In this document: positions 28,101 through 35,124 of the stretch, one piece after another
Layout: every line of letters starts with the position of its first letter
Position numbering within the stretch: the stretch's first letter is position 1
Source of the DNA: Dactylosporangium sucinum
GTDB lineage: Bacteria; Actinomycetota; Actinomycetes; Mycobacteriales; Micromonosporaceae
DNA length: 64,000 nt
NCBI RefSeq assembly: GCF_014647515.1
Contig: NZ_BMPI01000017.1
Location: 113,715-177,714 of the forward strand
Direction: 5' to 3'
Translations under genes and position numbers: made by a program
Notes under the pieces: model-generated
Database searches by the model: none
Told to the model about the DNA's origin: nothing
Seen by the model: the letters and a program-made list of their open reading frames with translations, nothing else

Positions 28101-28440
28101 CCCGCGGCGGCGCGATGCGCTTCGGCGCTCGCAGGTCCTCGGGCGCGCGGGGCGGCCCGGAGGCCGGTGCCGCGGAGATGGGGACGCCGGAGATCGGCCG
28201 CTCGACCGGCGCGCCGGTGCGCTCGTCGAACAGCCCCAGGAACGGCGAGTCGACGTCGGCCTGGCGCCCGCCGCGGCCGGAACCGTTGCCGGGGGTGCCG
28301 CCGGTGCCGCGGAACATGGCGACGCGCCCGCCCTCGGCCGCGGCGCGCAGCCCGCCATCGTAGTCGGTTGACTGCGCAGCGTCGTCATCGAGGTCGGGCC
28401 GGTCGGAGTATCCGCCGGTCCGCGGCGGGTTATTGCTCAT
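25159..28440 (-). CDS. VirB4/TraC-type conjugation ATPase
   Basis: A 1093-residue ATPase that would power a type IV secretion machine. The first 220 or so residues are disordered and include 6-residue repeats of the R-R-V-A-D-D type. A VirB4 N-terminal region follows, then the motor domain with Walker A AEPGGGKST (about 697) and a Walker-B/relay segment KLVGLDEAHFMEG (about 931-943), followed by LVASQNPKDILG. The stretch ARRVTQMYSREMRLALQHPKNQ is typical of the pre-ATPase region. The ATG overlaps the upstream stop as ATGA. VirB4 is the most diagnostic member of the operon, and its motor residues are intact. Confidence 0.85.
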   Translation of the reverse strand: MSNNPPRTGGYSDRPDLDDDAAQSTDYDGGLRAAAEGGRVAMFRGTGGTPGNGSGRGGRQADVDSPFLGLFDERTGAPVERPISGVPISAAPASGPPRAPEDLRAPKRIAPPRAPITEGVRTNGAGSRPALGAGPAAERAVRQPSRPVGRIADDRRVADERRVVDDRRVADDRRQAARPIDGGTAGTPAKSARTAPGRDLVPPARRTSPPPPRPPRIQSPPPARGRKTPLDRVDKPRYKDRSAAVDLAITEIAGHLTFTTNTVTAWYWLPEVRWAFRPDAEREALLSAISEQYAGLAGFRLHLRRTTRPFPADQWARVVDGNTPHPLPPVPHAPSWSDHLVAAQKHLLSINHAEGQTYLGIAFARRTLGDTFMERIGSMFKRGVADAERRRMARTVEQFDEVLGAFGMRGRRVTAFELEWLLYRSVALGMAPPVGITTLEGGWDRGDLLALTEQIERYRTPYGSTVKLVNRNSGEERHVAVLTVGRMEPLEIPERHEPWLHFHERLPWPMEISSRIDILGPGDSFRNLEHRLRLIRSQQADYSEHGIDAPPELERLAKRALTIGDEISTGLPVDSSRAHGWHRVAVSGRTREECLERARRVTQMYSREMRLALQHPKNQDWLAREFIPGEPLANTGYVRRMPVKLFAAALPQAASTVGDRRGDLIGRTAGTSRRPVFLDLHFPMEVRERSGLAVFVAEPGGGKSTLMGALGYLASRRGVQVTLLDPSGPLARLCSMPELAPFSRVLNLTGSEQGTLAPYALIPTPQRGHYAAGPAGDREFEIAVSNARAERRMLVQDICMMLVPPQVAREASTATMLRHAVRQVPAEESSTLEDVIRALRDTGDHDALELGNLLLDTAEMPLAMLFFGSPPAHLLGADAALTVITMAGLRLPDLKIEREYWSAEEALALPMLHTAHRLAVRRCYGGDMSQRKLVGLDEAHFMEGWRSGRSFLVRLARDSRKWNLAALVASQNPKDILGLDVQNLVSTVFVGRIAEDSEIAAEALRLLRVPTDVGYEQTLAALSQVDTASSARLGFREFVMRDVDGRVQKVRVDVSYVQDLLRYLDTTPGGVPTGGTVGGEVVDLHDDDPEDDR
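27920..27995. repeat. 18-bp tandem repeat inside the VirB4-like gene
   Basis: About four copies of an 18-bp unit encode hexapeptides R-(I/V)-(A/V)-D-(D/E)-R in the disordered N-terminal part of the ATPase. The units vary by a few bases. Confidence 0.65.
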
Positions 28441-28811
28441 GCGAGATCACCGGTGACTTCCGGGCGGATGCGGATCCGGGTCGCGACGAGGCGCGCGTCG
28501 CGCTGCTCGCTGCTCGGCTCCCGCGTGTGGCGCCAGTCGGTCAGGGCCGTGCGAACGACCATCCGCGCCGGACGGTCGGGGTCCACGTACCGGAAGATCA
28601 GCGACGTCGCGACGATGGCGAGCGCGATCTCGTAGGCCGGGAAGAAGTCGACGTGCCCGGTGACCAGGAAGCGGATCAGCATGAACAGCAGGACGACCAG
28701 CACGAAGACGCCATACTGCGCGTATGGCAACTGGATCGGCAGCGTGTAGCCGGGCGGGCCCAGGTAGACCAGGCGGGCCCGGTAGATGTCGTCGTCTGTC
28801 CGCAGCCGCAT
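28437..28811 (-). CDS. PrgI/TcpE-like small membrane protein
   Basis: A 124-residue protein with two closely spaced TM helices (about 33-50 and 58-74) between a short N-terminus and a basic C-terminal tail (DWRHTREPSSEQRDARLVATRI). Small two-helix proteins immediately upstream of, or fused to, VirB4 (PrgI, TcpE, VirB3-like) are standard in Gram-positive conjugation operons. Its stop overlaps the VirB4 ATG. The exact family is uncertain. Confidence 0.65.
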   Translation of the reverse strand: MRLRTDDDIYRARLVYLGPPGYTLPIQLPYAQYGVFVLVVLLFMLIRFLVTGHVDFFPAYEIALAIVATSLIFRYVDPDRPARMVVRTALTDWRHTREPSSEQRDARLVATRIRIRPEVTGDLA

Positions 28812-28817
28812 GCAGGC

Positions 28818-29132
28818 CTACTTGAAGAGCAGGTCGACGAGCGATCCACCGAAGAAGAACAGCGAGGCGGCGCCGGCCACGAAGGCCAGCCCGATGATCG
28901 CGATCGCCGAGCTGGTGAGGACCCGGGACACTTCACCCTTGCTGGCGCGGCCGATGAAGATCACGCCCAGCGCCGCGAGCAGGATCGGAACGATCTTGGT
29001 CGCGAGGAAGGTCACGATGCCGTCGGTGTTGATCTCCTTCGGAGCCGGCGTCGGTGTCGGCGCGTAGGCGATCGCATCCACGGCGCGTGTGGCATCGCCC
29101 CACATCGCCTGGCCGATCTCCAACAACATCAT
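28818..29132 (-). CDS. Two-TM small membrane protein, pilin/VirB2-like candidate, first operon gene
   Basis: A 104-residue protein with a short amphipathic N-terminus, a Pro/Thr segment (APTPTPAPKE) and two TM helices (about 44-66 and 72-98). Size and topology recall VirB2/TrbC pilins, though no cleavable signal is obvious. The tandem ATGATG at 29127-29132 follows a GGGGAGG ribosome-binding site, which marks this as the operon's first gene. A longer frame reaching 29210 lacks such a site. Six bp separate it from the next gene. Confidence 0.6.
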   Translation of the reverse strand: MMLLEIGQAMWGDATRAVDAIAYAPTPTPAPKEINTDGIVTFLATKIVPILLAALGVIFIGRASKGEVSRVLTSSAIAIIGLAFVAGAASLFFFGGSLVDLLFK

Positions 29133-29448
29133 CAGACCTCCCCGGAGGCGCGACGGGCGCGTTGCACGCCGCGCGTTAAGCCTCGCCGAAAAGACGACCC
29201 GGTGGTACAACCCCGGCTGCTGTGTCGCTCTCCGGCGGAACCTTATCCGGGCGTTTGCCCTGGTAATTGCCCATTGTCGGGTTTAACGGTCCGAATAACG
29301 TTCACTTGCAGAGAGTACGGCTCGGCCCGCTCTCCAACAAGCTGACCGCTTCGGGGTCAGTGTGCACAGTGTGACTGCTGTGGCGGTCCGGCCGCGACCC
29401 CGCAGGTCGCTCCGGTGCACCCGGACTGAGTTGAGTACCTTCATTCAA
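29133..29448. other. Divergent intergenic region between type IV-like operon and folP
   Basis: No gene is supported in this 316-bp stretch. It holds the operon's ribosome-binding site at its left edge, a small hairpin with CTGACC (29342-29347) and GGTCAG (29355-29360), and at the right the folP -10 box TACCTT (29436-29441). The composition is less GC-rich than the flanks, as expected for promoters facing both ways. Confidence 0.5.
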
Positions 29449-30279
29449 GTGATGCTGCTGCGACGTCCCTCTCCGGTGGTCATGGGCGTGCTCAACGTGA
29501 CCCCCGACAGCTTCAGCGACGGGGGCCGCTACGCCGACCTCGACGCGGCCGTGGCGCACGCCCTCCAGATGCGGGACGAGGGCGCGGACGTGATCGACAT
29601 CGGGGGCGAGAGCACCCGGCCCGGAGCCGACCGGGTCGACGCCGAGACGGAGGGCGCTCGGGTGCTGCCGGTGATCGCCGCACTGGCCGACGAAGGCGTG
29701 ACGATGAGCATCGACACGACGCGCGCGGCCGTCGCCGCCGCCGCGCTCGGCGCCGGTGCGGCGATCGTCAACGACGTGTCCGGCGGCCTGGCCGACCCCG
29801 ACATGGCCCGGGTCGTCGCCGACGCCGGCTGCCCCTGGGTGCTCATGCACTGGCGCGGCCACTCGCGCCGGATGGCCGACCTGGCCGTCTACGCCGACGT
29901 GGTCAAGGAGGTCGGCGCCGAGCTGCTGGAACGCGTCGACGCGGCGGTCTCCGCCGGGGTGTCGCCCGACCGGCTGATCCTCGACCCGGGCCTCGGCTTC
30001 GCCAAGACCCCGGAGCACACCTGGCGCCTCGCCGCCCACCTGCCCGACCTGGTCGGGCTGGGGTATCCGGTGCTGGTCGGCTCCAGCCGCAAGTCCCACC
30101 TGGGCCGGCTGCTCGCCGACCCCGACGGCACCCCCCGCCCGACCGCGCAGCGCGAGGCGGCCACGATCGCCACCACCGTGCTGTCCGTCGCCGCCGGCGC
30201 CTGGGGCGTGCGGGTCCACGACGTCCGTGGCAACGTGGACGCGATCAAGGTGTGGCAGGCGACGAGGGCGGCGACATGA
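29449..30279 (+). CDS. folP: Dihydropteroate synthase
   Basis: Joins p-aminobenzoate to dihydropterin pyrophosphate; the sulfonamide target. The 276-residue TIM-barrel protein has the diagnostic loops NVTPDSFSDGG and DIGGESTRPGA. Other conserved stretches are SIDTTRAAVA, IVNDVSGG, LDPGLGFAKT and the phosphate-binding VGSSRKSHLG. I chose the GTG at 29449, directly before an ATG, because TACCTT (29436-29441) lies exactly seven nt upstream, fitting a leaderless start. Its stop overlaps the folB ATG as ATGA. It heads folP-folB-folK-DUF3180, separated from folE by the type IV-like insertion. Confidence 0.95.
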   Translation: MMLLRRPSPVVMGVLNVTPDSFSDGGRYADLDAAVAHALQMRDEGADVIDIGGESTRPGADRVDAETEGARVLPVIAALADEGVTMSIDTTRAAVAAAALGAGAAIVNDVSGGLADPDMARVVADAGCPWVLMHWRGHSRRMADLAVYADVVKEVGAELLERVDAAVSAGVSPDRLILDPGLGFAKTPEHTWRLAAHLPDLVGLGYPVLVGSSRKSHLGRLLADPDGTPRPTAQREAATIATTVLSVAAGAWGVRVHDVRGNVDAIKVWQATRAAT

Positions 30280-30638
30280 CCGATCGGATCTCGCTCACGG
30301 GGCTGACCGTCCGCGGGCACCACGGCGTCTTCGACTTCGAGCGCCGCGACGGGCAGGACTTCGTGATCGACGTGGTCCTGGAGCTGGACCTCGCCCCGGC
30401 CGCCGCCTCGGACGACGTCGCGGACACCGTTCACTACGGTGAGCTGGCCGAAGGGCTCGCGGCCGTGGTCGCCGGCGAGCCCGTCGATCTCATCGAGACC
30501 CTCGCTCAGCGGCTCGCCGACGTGTGCCTGGCCGACGGTCGGGTACACACGGCCATCGTGACCGTCCACAAGCCCCAGGCCCCGATCCCGCTGCAGTTCG
30601 CCGACGTCGCCGTCACGATCCGCCGGTCCCGTCCGTGA
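30276..30638 (+). CDS. folB: Dihydroneopterin aldolase
   Basis: Cleaves 7,8-dihydroneopterin to the hydroxymethyl pterin used by FolK. The 120-residue protein has the family hallmarks GLTVRGHHGVFDFERRDGQDFVIDV near the N-terminus (LTVRGHHGVFDFERRDGQDF is the core), VHYGELA, and a C-terminal VTVHKPQAPIPLQFADVAV. It is coupled to folP by ATGA and to folK by GTGA. Confidence 0.95.
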   Translation: MTDRISLTGLTVRGHHGVFDFERRDGQDFVIDVVLELDLAPAAASDDVADTVHYGELAEGLAAVVAGEPVDLIETLAQRLADVCLADGRVHTAIVTVHKPQAPIPLQFADVAVTIRRSRP

Positions 30639-31156
30639 GCCGGGCGGTGCTGTCGCTCGGCAGCAACCTCGGCGACCGGGAGGCCCACCTCCGCGGCGCC
30701 CTGGCGGGGCTCGGGCCCAGCGTCCGCGTGGTCTCCGGGGTGTACGAGACGCCGCCGTGGGGCGATCCGGACCAGCCGCACTACCTCAACGCCGTCGTGC
30801 TGGCCGAGGACCCCGGCGCGGGTCCCGGGGACTGGCTGGCGGCCTGCCGGCGGCTGGAGGATGCCGCCGGGCGCGTGCGGGACCCGGACCGCCGGTTCGG
30901 CCCGCGTACCCTTGACGTTGACGTGATCGCCGTTTGGGACGCCGATGGCCAGCCGGTGACCACCGACGACCCAGAGCTGACCCTGCCGCACCCGCGGGCC
31001 CACCTGCGGGCCTTCGTGCTCCGGCCGTGGCTCGACATCGAGCCGTACGGGCAGCTGCCGGGTCACGGCTGGCTCACCGACCTGCTGCGCGCCGCCCCGG
31101 TCGCCGATGACGTCGGCGACCTGCGACCGCGCGAAGACGTCCACCTCGAATCCTGA
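30635..31156 (+). CDS. folK: 6-hydroxymethyl-7,8-dihydropterin pyrophosphokinase
   Basis: Transfers pyrophosphate from ATP to the hydroxymethyl pterin, giving the substrate of FolP. The 173-residue protein starts with LSLGSNLGDREAHL and has VYETPPWGDPDQPHYLNAV and the metal/ATP motif FGPRTLDVDVI. LPHPRAHLRAFVLRPW marks the C-terminal part. The GTG at 30635 overlaps the folB stop as GTGA. Confidence 0.95.
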   Translation: MSRAVLSLGSNLGDREAHLRGALAGLGPSVRVVSGVYETPPWGDPDQPHYLNAVVLAEDPGAGPGDWLAACRRLEDAAGRVRDPDRRFGPRTLDVDVIAVWDADGQPVTTDDPELTLPHPRAHLRAFVLRPWLDIEPYGQLPGHGWLTDLLRAAPVADDVGDLRPREDVHLES

Positions 31157-31171
31157 TCTGGAGCGAAGACG

Positions 31172-31732
31172 ATGGCCACGCCGCCGCCTGACGATCCCAA
31201 CGCGAACGGTCCGAAGGGCCGGATGGAGCCGACGCGGCCCGCCACGCTCGCCATTGCGGCGCTCGCCATGACGGCCGTGTCCTGGATCGTGATCAGCAAC
31301 TTCTGGAACAGCATGCCCACGCTGCCGTGGCTGCCCCCGCTCACGCTGATCGGCCTGGCCATCTTCGAGGGCTTCGAGGCGTACTCCACGCGCGCCCGAA
31401 TCCTGCGCAAGGAGGGCGCCGGTCCGCTGAACCCGCTGGTCACCGCCCGGTATGCGGTGCTCGGCAAGGCCTCGGCGCTGGTCGCCGCCCTGTTCGGCGG
31501 GGTCTACATCGGTATGTCCACCTGGTTGCTCACGCAGCGTGGCGTCCTGGCCAAGGTTTCCGAGAACCTGCCCCAGGCGCTGCTCGGCGTCGCGGCCTCG
31601 ATCGTGCTGGTCGCGGCGGCCCTCTGGCTGGAGCGCGCGTGCCGCGTGCCACCCGGCCCGCGGGACGGTGAGCAGCCCAGACAGGGCCGCCAGGAGCCGC
31701 TCGACCGGGCGGAGGACGACCAGGTCGCCTGA
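31172..31732 (+). CDS. DUF3180-family membrane protein
   Basis: A 186-residue protein with four TM helices (about 25-43, 50-66, 92-113 and 124-145) and polar ends. It follows folK by 15 bp. The family is known as a fixed neighbour of folK in actinobacteria (Rv3605c in M. tuberculosis) and has no known function. Position and topology support the call. Confidence 0.85.
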   Translation: MATPPPDDPNANGPKGRMEPTRPATLAIAALAMTAVSWIVISNFWNSMPTLPWLPPLTLIGLAIFEGFEAYSTRARILRKEGAGPLNPLVTARYAVLGKASALVAALFGGVYIGMSTWLLTQRGVLAKVSENLPQALLGVAASIVLVAAALWLERACRVPPGPRDGEQPRQGRQEPLDRAEDDQVA

Positions 31733-31851
31733 CGCCCCATGGATCGACAGGCGTAACAAGAGTGTCGCCTTCCGAGCCAAGGGACTGTCGCTGGTCACCA
31801 TCCGCGGTTACTGTGCGACCCGTACCGGTCGGTTAGCAGGAGGCGCACGCG

Positions 31852-33216
31852 ATGGCGTACGACGACTCGCGGTTCCGCGGCGAGCCCGGGTTCCGGGAGG
31901 AGCCAGATTTCCGCTCCGGCGGCGTGCCGGAGGACGCGCCGACGCTCGGCGTGTCGAACCAGTCCGTGTACACGCCCGGCAGCTACCCGGCGTCATCCGA
32001 CTACAGCGTGCCACCGACCGAGACCACCCTCGGCCTCGGCCGCCGCACCACGCCCAGCGCCGCCCAGCTCGACGACGTCTTCGACGACCCGGAGCACGGT
32101 GACCCCGGCCGCGACCGGATGGCCGTGCACGCGCTGTGGGAGATGGTCCTGCTGCTGGCGACCGCGTCCCTGCTGTACCTGCTGCGCGACGCCCGTCCGG
32201 AGGCGCTGCGCGGCGCCGAGCTCGACACGCTGCTGCTCGGCATCGCGGAGCTCGGCCTCGTCGCGGCCGCGGTCGGCCTGACCCTGCGCGCGGGCGCCGT
32301 CAACCTGGCCGTCGGGCCGATCGCCTACGCGTCCTCGCTGTTCTTCGCCGACAACTCCGACCGCGGGCTGCTCACGACCGCCGGCATCACCGCGCTCATC
32401 GCGCTGGGCGTCGGCGTGGTCGTCGCCGTGCTGGTCGTCGGCTTCCACGTGCCCGGCTGGGCGGCCAGCCTGGGCGTGGCGCTCGCCCTGATGGCGTGGA
32501 TCGCCGACCAGAACAACGAGCAGGTCGTCAACGGCGCCTACAACCCGCACGACGACGCCCTCTGGTGGCTGATCGGAGTGGCCGTGATCGCGGTCGGCGG
32601 CGGCGCGCTCGGCCTGATCCGGCCGCTGCGCCGCTCGCTGGGCCGGTTCCGCCCGGTCCACGACCCGGCCCGCCGCCGCGGCGGGGGCGCCGCCACGATC
32701 GCCGGCCTCGCAATCGCCGGCTCGGCGCTGCTCGCGGCCGCCGCGGGCGTGCTCACCGCGCTCGACGTCCGCCAGGTCACCACGACCGAGAACGGCATGG
32801 CCGCCGCCGGGCTGGCGATGAGCGGCCTGGCCCTCGGCGCCGCGCTGCTCGGCGGCACCTCCGCCTACGGCCGGCGCGGGGGCGTCTTCGGCACGATGCT
32901 CGCCGCCGCCGCGATGGTGCTGCTCTTCCACTACTCGACCGCCGAGAACTGGAATATCGCTCCGCTCGCGGTCGCCGGCGGCGCGATCGTCATCGGCCTG
33001 GTCGTCACCCGCCTGGTGGAAACGTTCGGCCGGCCGCGCTCCACCACCGAGCCGGCCGACGGGGACTCCTGGACCCCGCCGAGCCCGCTGGTCGGCCCGG
33101 CCGCCGACGACGACGAGTGGTCGCCGTCGTCGCGCACCAGCGGCTGGACCAGCCAGCTGCCGGCCCGCACCACCGACGACGGCTGGGGGGTCGAGGAGCG
33201 CTGGGGCACCCGGTAG
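31852..33216 (+). CDS. RbsC-like ABC permease without visible partners
   Basis: A 454-residue polytopic membrane protein. A disordered N-terminus of about 85 residues (rich in Asp, Glu, Pro, Tyr) precedes about ten TM helices. The membrane core resembles sugar/branched-chain ABC permeases of the RbsC type: LTLRAGAVNLAVGPIAYAS corresponds to the substrate-domain loop, and LGGTSAYGRRGGVFGTMLAAA to the cytoplasmic coupling loop. A disordered acidic C-terminal tail follows. No ATPase or binding protein lies beside it. An AGGAGG site precedes the ATG at 31852. The permease likeness is inferred from motif pattern. Confidence 0.65.
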   Translation: MAYDDSRFRGEPGFREEPDFRSGGVPEDAPTLGVSNQSVYTPGSYPASSDYSVPPTETTLGLGRRTTPSAAQLDDVFDDPEHGDPGRDRMAVHALWEMVLLLATASLLYLLRDARPEALRGAELDTLLLGIAELGLVAAAVGLTLRAGAVNLAVGPIAYASSLFFADNSDRGLLTTAGITALIALGVGVVVAVLVVGFHVPGWAASLGVALALMAWIADQNNEQVVNGAYNPHDDALWWLIGVAVIAVGGGALGLIRPLRRSLGRFRPVHDPARRRGGGAATIAGLAIAGSALLAAAAGVLTALDVRQVTTTENGMAAAGLAMSGLALGAALLGGTSAYGRRGGVFGTMLAAAAMVLLFHYSTAENWNIAPLAVAGGAIVIGLVVTRLVETFGRPRSTTEPADGDSWTPPSPLVGPAADDDEWSPSSRTSGWTSQLPARTTDDGWGVEERWGTR

Positions 33217-33246
33217 GCCGGGGCCGTAGGCGCTACGCTGATGTTC

Positions 33247-33537
33247 ATGAGCGACACCCGCCTGGCTGAGTTCGACGCGCTGCCCACGGAGGAGCTGCGG
33301 GAGCGCGCCTTCGCCCTGGCCCGCCAGCGGCGGGACGTGAAGTTCTTCTGGGACGTGTTCAGCCACGTCACGCGCAGCAACGGCGACACCCAGGACGGTT
33401 GGCTGGGCTCGCTCGACGCGACCATCGACGACGTGGTGGCGCTGTGGCGCGAGGCCACCGACGACGACCATGAGTACGGTGACGCCGAGCCGCTGGTCCG
33501 GGCGGCGTTCATCGACTACCTGATGTCGCATTCATAG
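33247..33537 (+). CDS. Small conserved hypothetical protein
   Basis: A 96-residue soluble, acidic, helix-rich protein (SDTRLAEFDALPTEELRERAF and later DAEPLVRAAFIDYLMSHS). No motif is recognised. Two in-frame ATGs are possible (33241, 33247); TACGCT at 33234-33239 lies seven nt before the second, so the leaderless pattern favours 33247. Confidence 0.7.
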   Translation: MSDTRLAEFDALPTEELRERAFALARQRRDVKFFWDVFSHVTRSNGDTQDGWLGSLDATIDDVVALWREATDDDHEYGDAEPLVRAAFIDYLMSHS

Positions 33538-33586
33538 CTGCACCTGCGTCTGTTTAGTTTTTTCGCCGGCCGGGCCTAATCCGGGC

Positions 33587-34060
33587 ATGGCAATCAGACG
33601 ATCGCGCTACCGCACCGCGACAGGCGCCGGCACCCTGGTGGCCTTCCTGTTGGTGCTGATCTTCGGCAGCCCGTGGTACGTCGACTGGGTCCAGGCCGGG
33701 AACCGAGGCATCTTCCTGGAGACCCTGGCCTGGCCGGCTTGGAGCTTCGACACCGACGCGTCGGTGCGCGACCTGCTCGCCGCCGACCTGAAGGCGATCC
33801 TTCTCGTCGTCTTCACGGCGCTGTTCATCACACTGCTCGCCGGCGCGCAGCTCGCCAGCGCGCGCGGCACCATCTCGGCGATCCTGACCGGTTGGGCCGC
33901 ATACATCTTCGCAGCGGCGCTGGCCGCCCTGCTCACCGCGTTTCTGCTGGCCAACGCGTCGGTCGGCTCCGCCGTCGTGGCCGCCACCGCAGGCGCCTCC
34001 TACGGCCTGATCGTCGGCTGGATCATCGGCCTCGCCACGATGGCAGGCCGCCGGCCCTGA
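33587..34060 (+). CDS. Hypothetical four-TM membrane protein
   Basis: A 157-residue protein. One TM helix near the N-terminus (about 13-30) is followed by a short extracytoplasmic loop with FLETLAWPAWSFDTDAS. Three more helices run over about residues 68-150. I do not recognise the family. It converges with the ABC ATPase gene, with a hairpin between them. Confidence 0.65.
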   Translation: MAIRRSRYRTATGAGTLVAFLLVLIFGSPWYVDWVQAGNRGIFLETLAWPAWSFDTDASVRDLLAADLKAILLVVFTALFITLLAGAQLASARGTISAILTGWAAYIFAAALAALLTAFLLANASVGSAVVAATAGASYGLIVGWIIGLATMAGRRP

Positions 34061-34079
34061 GGCACGAACCCCCGGAGCA

Positions 34080-34112
34080 CCCAGGGCGGCGTACCCCCCG
34101 CGTCGCCCTGGG
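34080..34112. terminator. Bidirectional hairpin terminator
   Basis: CCCAGGGCG (34080-34088) pairs perfectly with CGCCCTGGG (34104-34112). It lies between two convergent genes, so it can end transcription from both sides. Confidence 0.7.
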
Positions 34113-34123
34113 GACCGCGGTTT

Positions 34124-35122
34124 TCAGGCAGCCGGATCGACGGCCGCCAGCGCCACCTGCACGTCCGCCGCGGTCAGCGCCCCGATCGGGGAGCCGCCGT
34201 CGAGCACGACCACCGCGCCGTGGCCCGTCGCCAGCATCGCGCCGAACGCCTCCCGCAGCGTCGCCGTCACCGGCACGGTCGGTGCGCCTCCGTCGGCCCC
34301 GCCGGCCTCGCCGACCGGCCGCAGCCCGTCGCGCGGGATCGGGGTCACCGACAGCCGCATGATGCCGCGGTCCTCGCCCACGAAGCGCTCGACGAACTCG
34401 TTCGCCGGCTTGGCCAGCAGCTCGGCCGGCGTCGCGTACTGCTCCAGATGGGCGTGATCCGACAGTACCGCGATCCGGTCGCCCAGCTTGACCGCCTCCT
34501 GCAGGTCGTGCGTCACCAGGATGGTGGTCTTGCGGACCGCCTGGTGCAGCCGGCGGAACTCGTCCTGCAGCCGCCCCCGGTTGATCGGGTCGACCGCCGA
34601 GAACGGCTCGTCCATGAGCAGCACCACCGGGTCCGCGGCCAGCGCCCGGGCGAACCCGACCCGCTGCCGCTGCCCGCCGGACAGCTCGTGCGGATACCGC
34701 TGCGCGTAGCGGTCCGGCTCCAGCCCGACCAGCTCCAGCAGCTCGTCGGTGCGGGCCGCGATCCGCGCCTTGTCCCAGCCCAGCATGCGCGGCACGGTGC
34801 CGACGTTGGCCCGGACGGTCTGGTGCGGGAAGAGCCCGACGTTCTGGATGACGTAGCCGATGGTCCGGCGCAGCCGCACGGGGTCGGCCTCCGTGACGTC
34901 CTCGCCGTCGACGAGCACGCGCCCGCCCGACGGCTCGATCAGCCGGTTCACCATCCGCAGCACCGTCGACTTGCCGCAGCCGGAGGGGCCGATGAGGACG
35001 GTCACCTCGCCGCCCTCGACGTCGAGGCTGAGCTCGTCGACGGCGACGGTGCCGTCCGGGTACACCTTCCGGAGCCGATCGAGGGAGATCGGCGCCGCGC
35101 CGGGGTTCGCGGTACGGTCCAC
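34124..35122 (-). CDS. opuCA: Glycine betaine/choline ABC importer ATPase
   Basis: ATP-binding subunit of a quaternary-amine (osmoprotectant) importer. The 332-residue protein has Walker A GPSGCGKST, Q-loop, signature LSGGQRQRV and Walker B VVLLMDEPFSAVD. A C-terminal extension (about 255-330) matches the CBS-type regulatory domain of OpuA/OpuC ATPases (ATLREAFGAMLATGHGAVVVLDG). The GTG at 35122 is preceded by AGGAAGGA, which lies inside the start of the opposing permease gene. Only two bp separate the two start codons. Its partners are the genes on the other strand. Confidence 0.92.
   Translation of the reverse strand: MDRTANPGAAPISLDRLRKVYPDGTVAVDELSLDVEGGEVTVLIGPSGCGKSTVLRMVNRLIEPSGGRVLVDGEDVTEADPVRLRRTIGYVIQNVGLFPHQTVRANVGTVPRMLGWDKARIAARTDELLELVGLEPDRYAQRYPHELSGGQRQRVGFARALAADPVVLLMDEPFSAVDPINRGRLQDEFRRLHQAVRKTTILVTHDLQEAVKLGDRIAVLSDHAHLEQYATPAELLAKPANEFVERFVGEDRGIMRLSVTPIPRDGLRPVGEAGGADGGAPTVPVTATLREAFGAMLATGHGAVVVLDGGSPIGALTAADVQVALAAVDPAA
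35113..35118 (+). promoter_or_regulatory. -10 box for a leaderless opuCB transcript
   Basis: TACGGT ends six nt before the ATG at 35125 and lies inside the first codons of the divergent ATPase gene. No ribosome-binding site precedes the ATG. Confidence 0.5.
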
Positions 35123-35124
35123 GC

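Noticed and set aside
22655..29132. The operon as a type VII rather than type IV apparatus
   Set aside because: The ATPase has VirB4-type motifs and a single P-loop, not the EccC triple domain. A two-domain wall hydrolase and VirB6-like protein are conjugation hallmarks.
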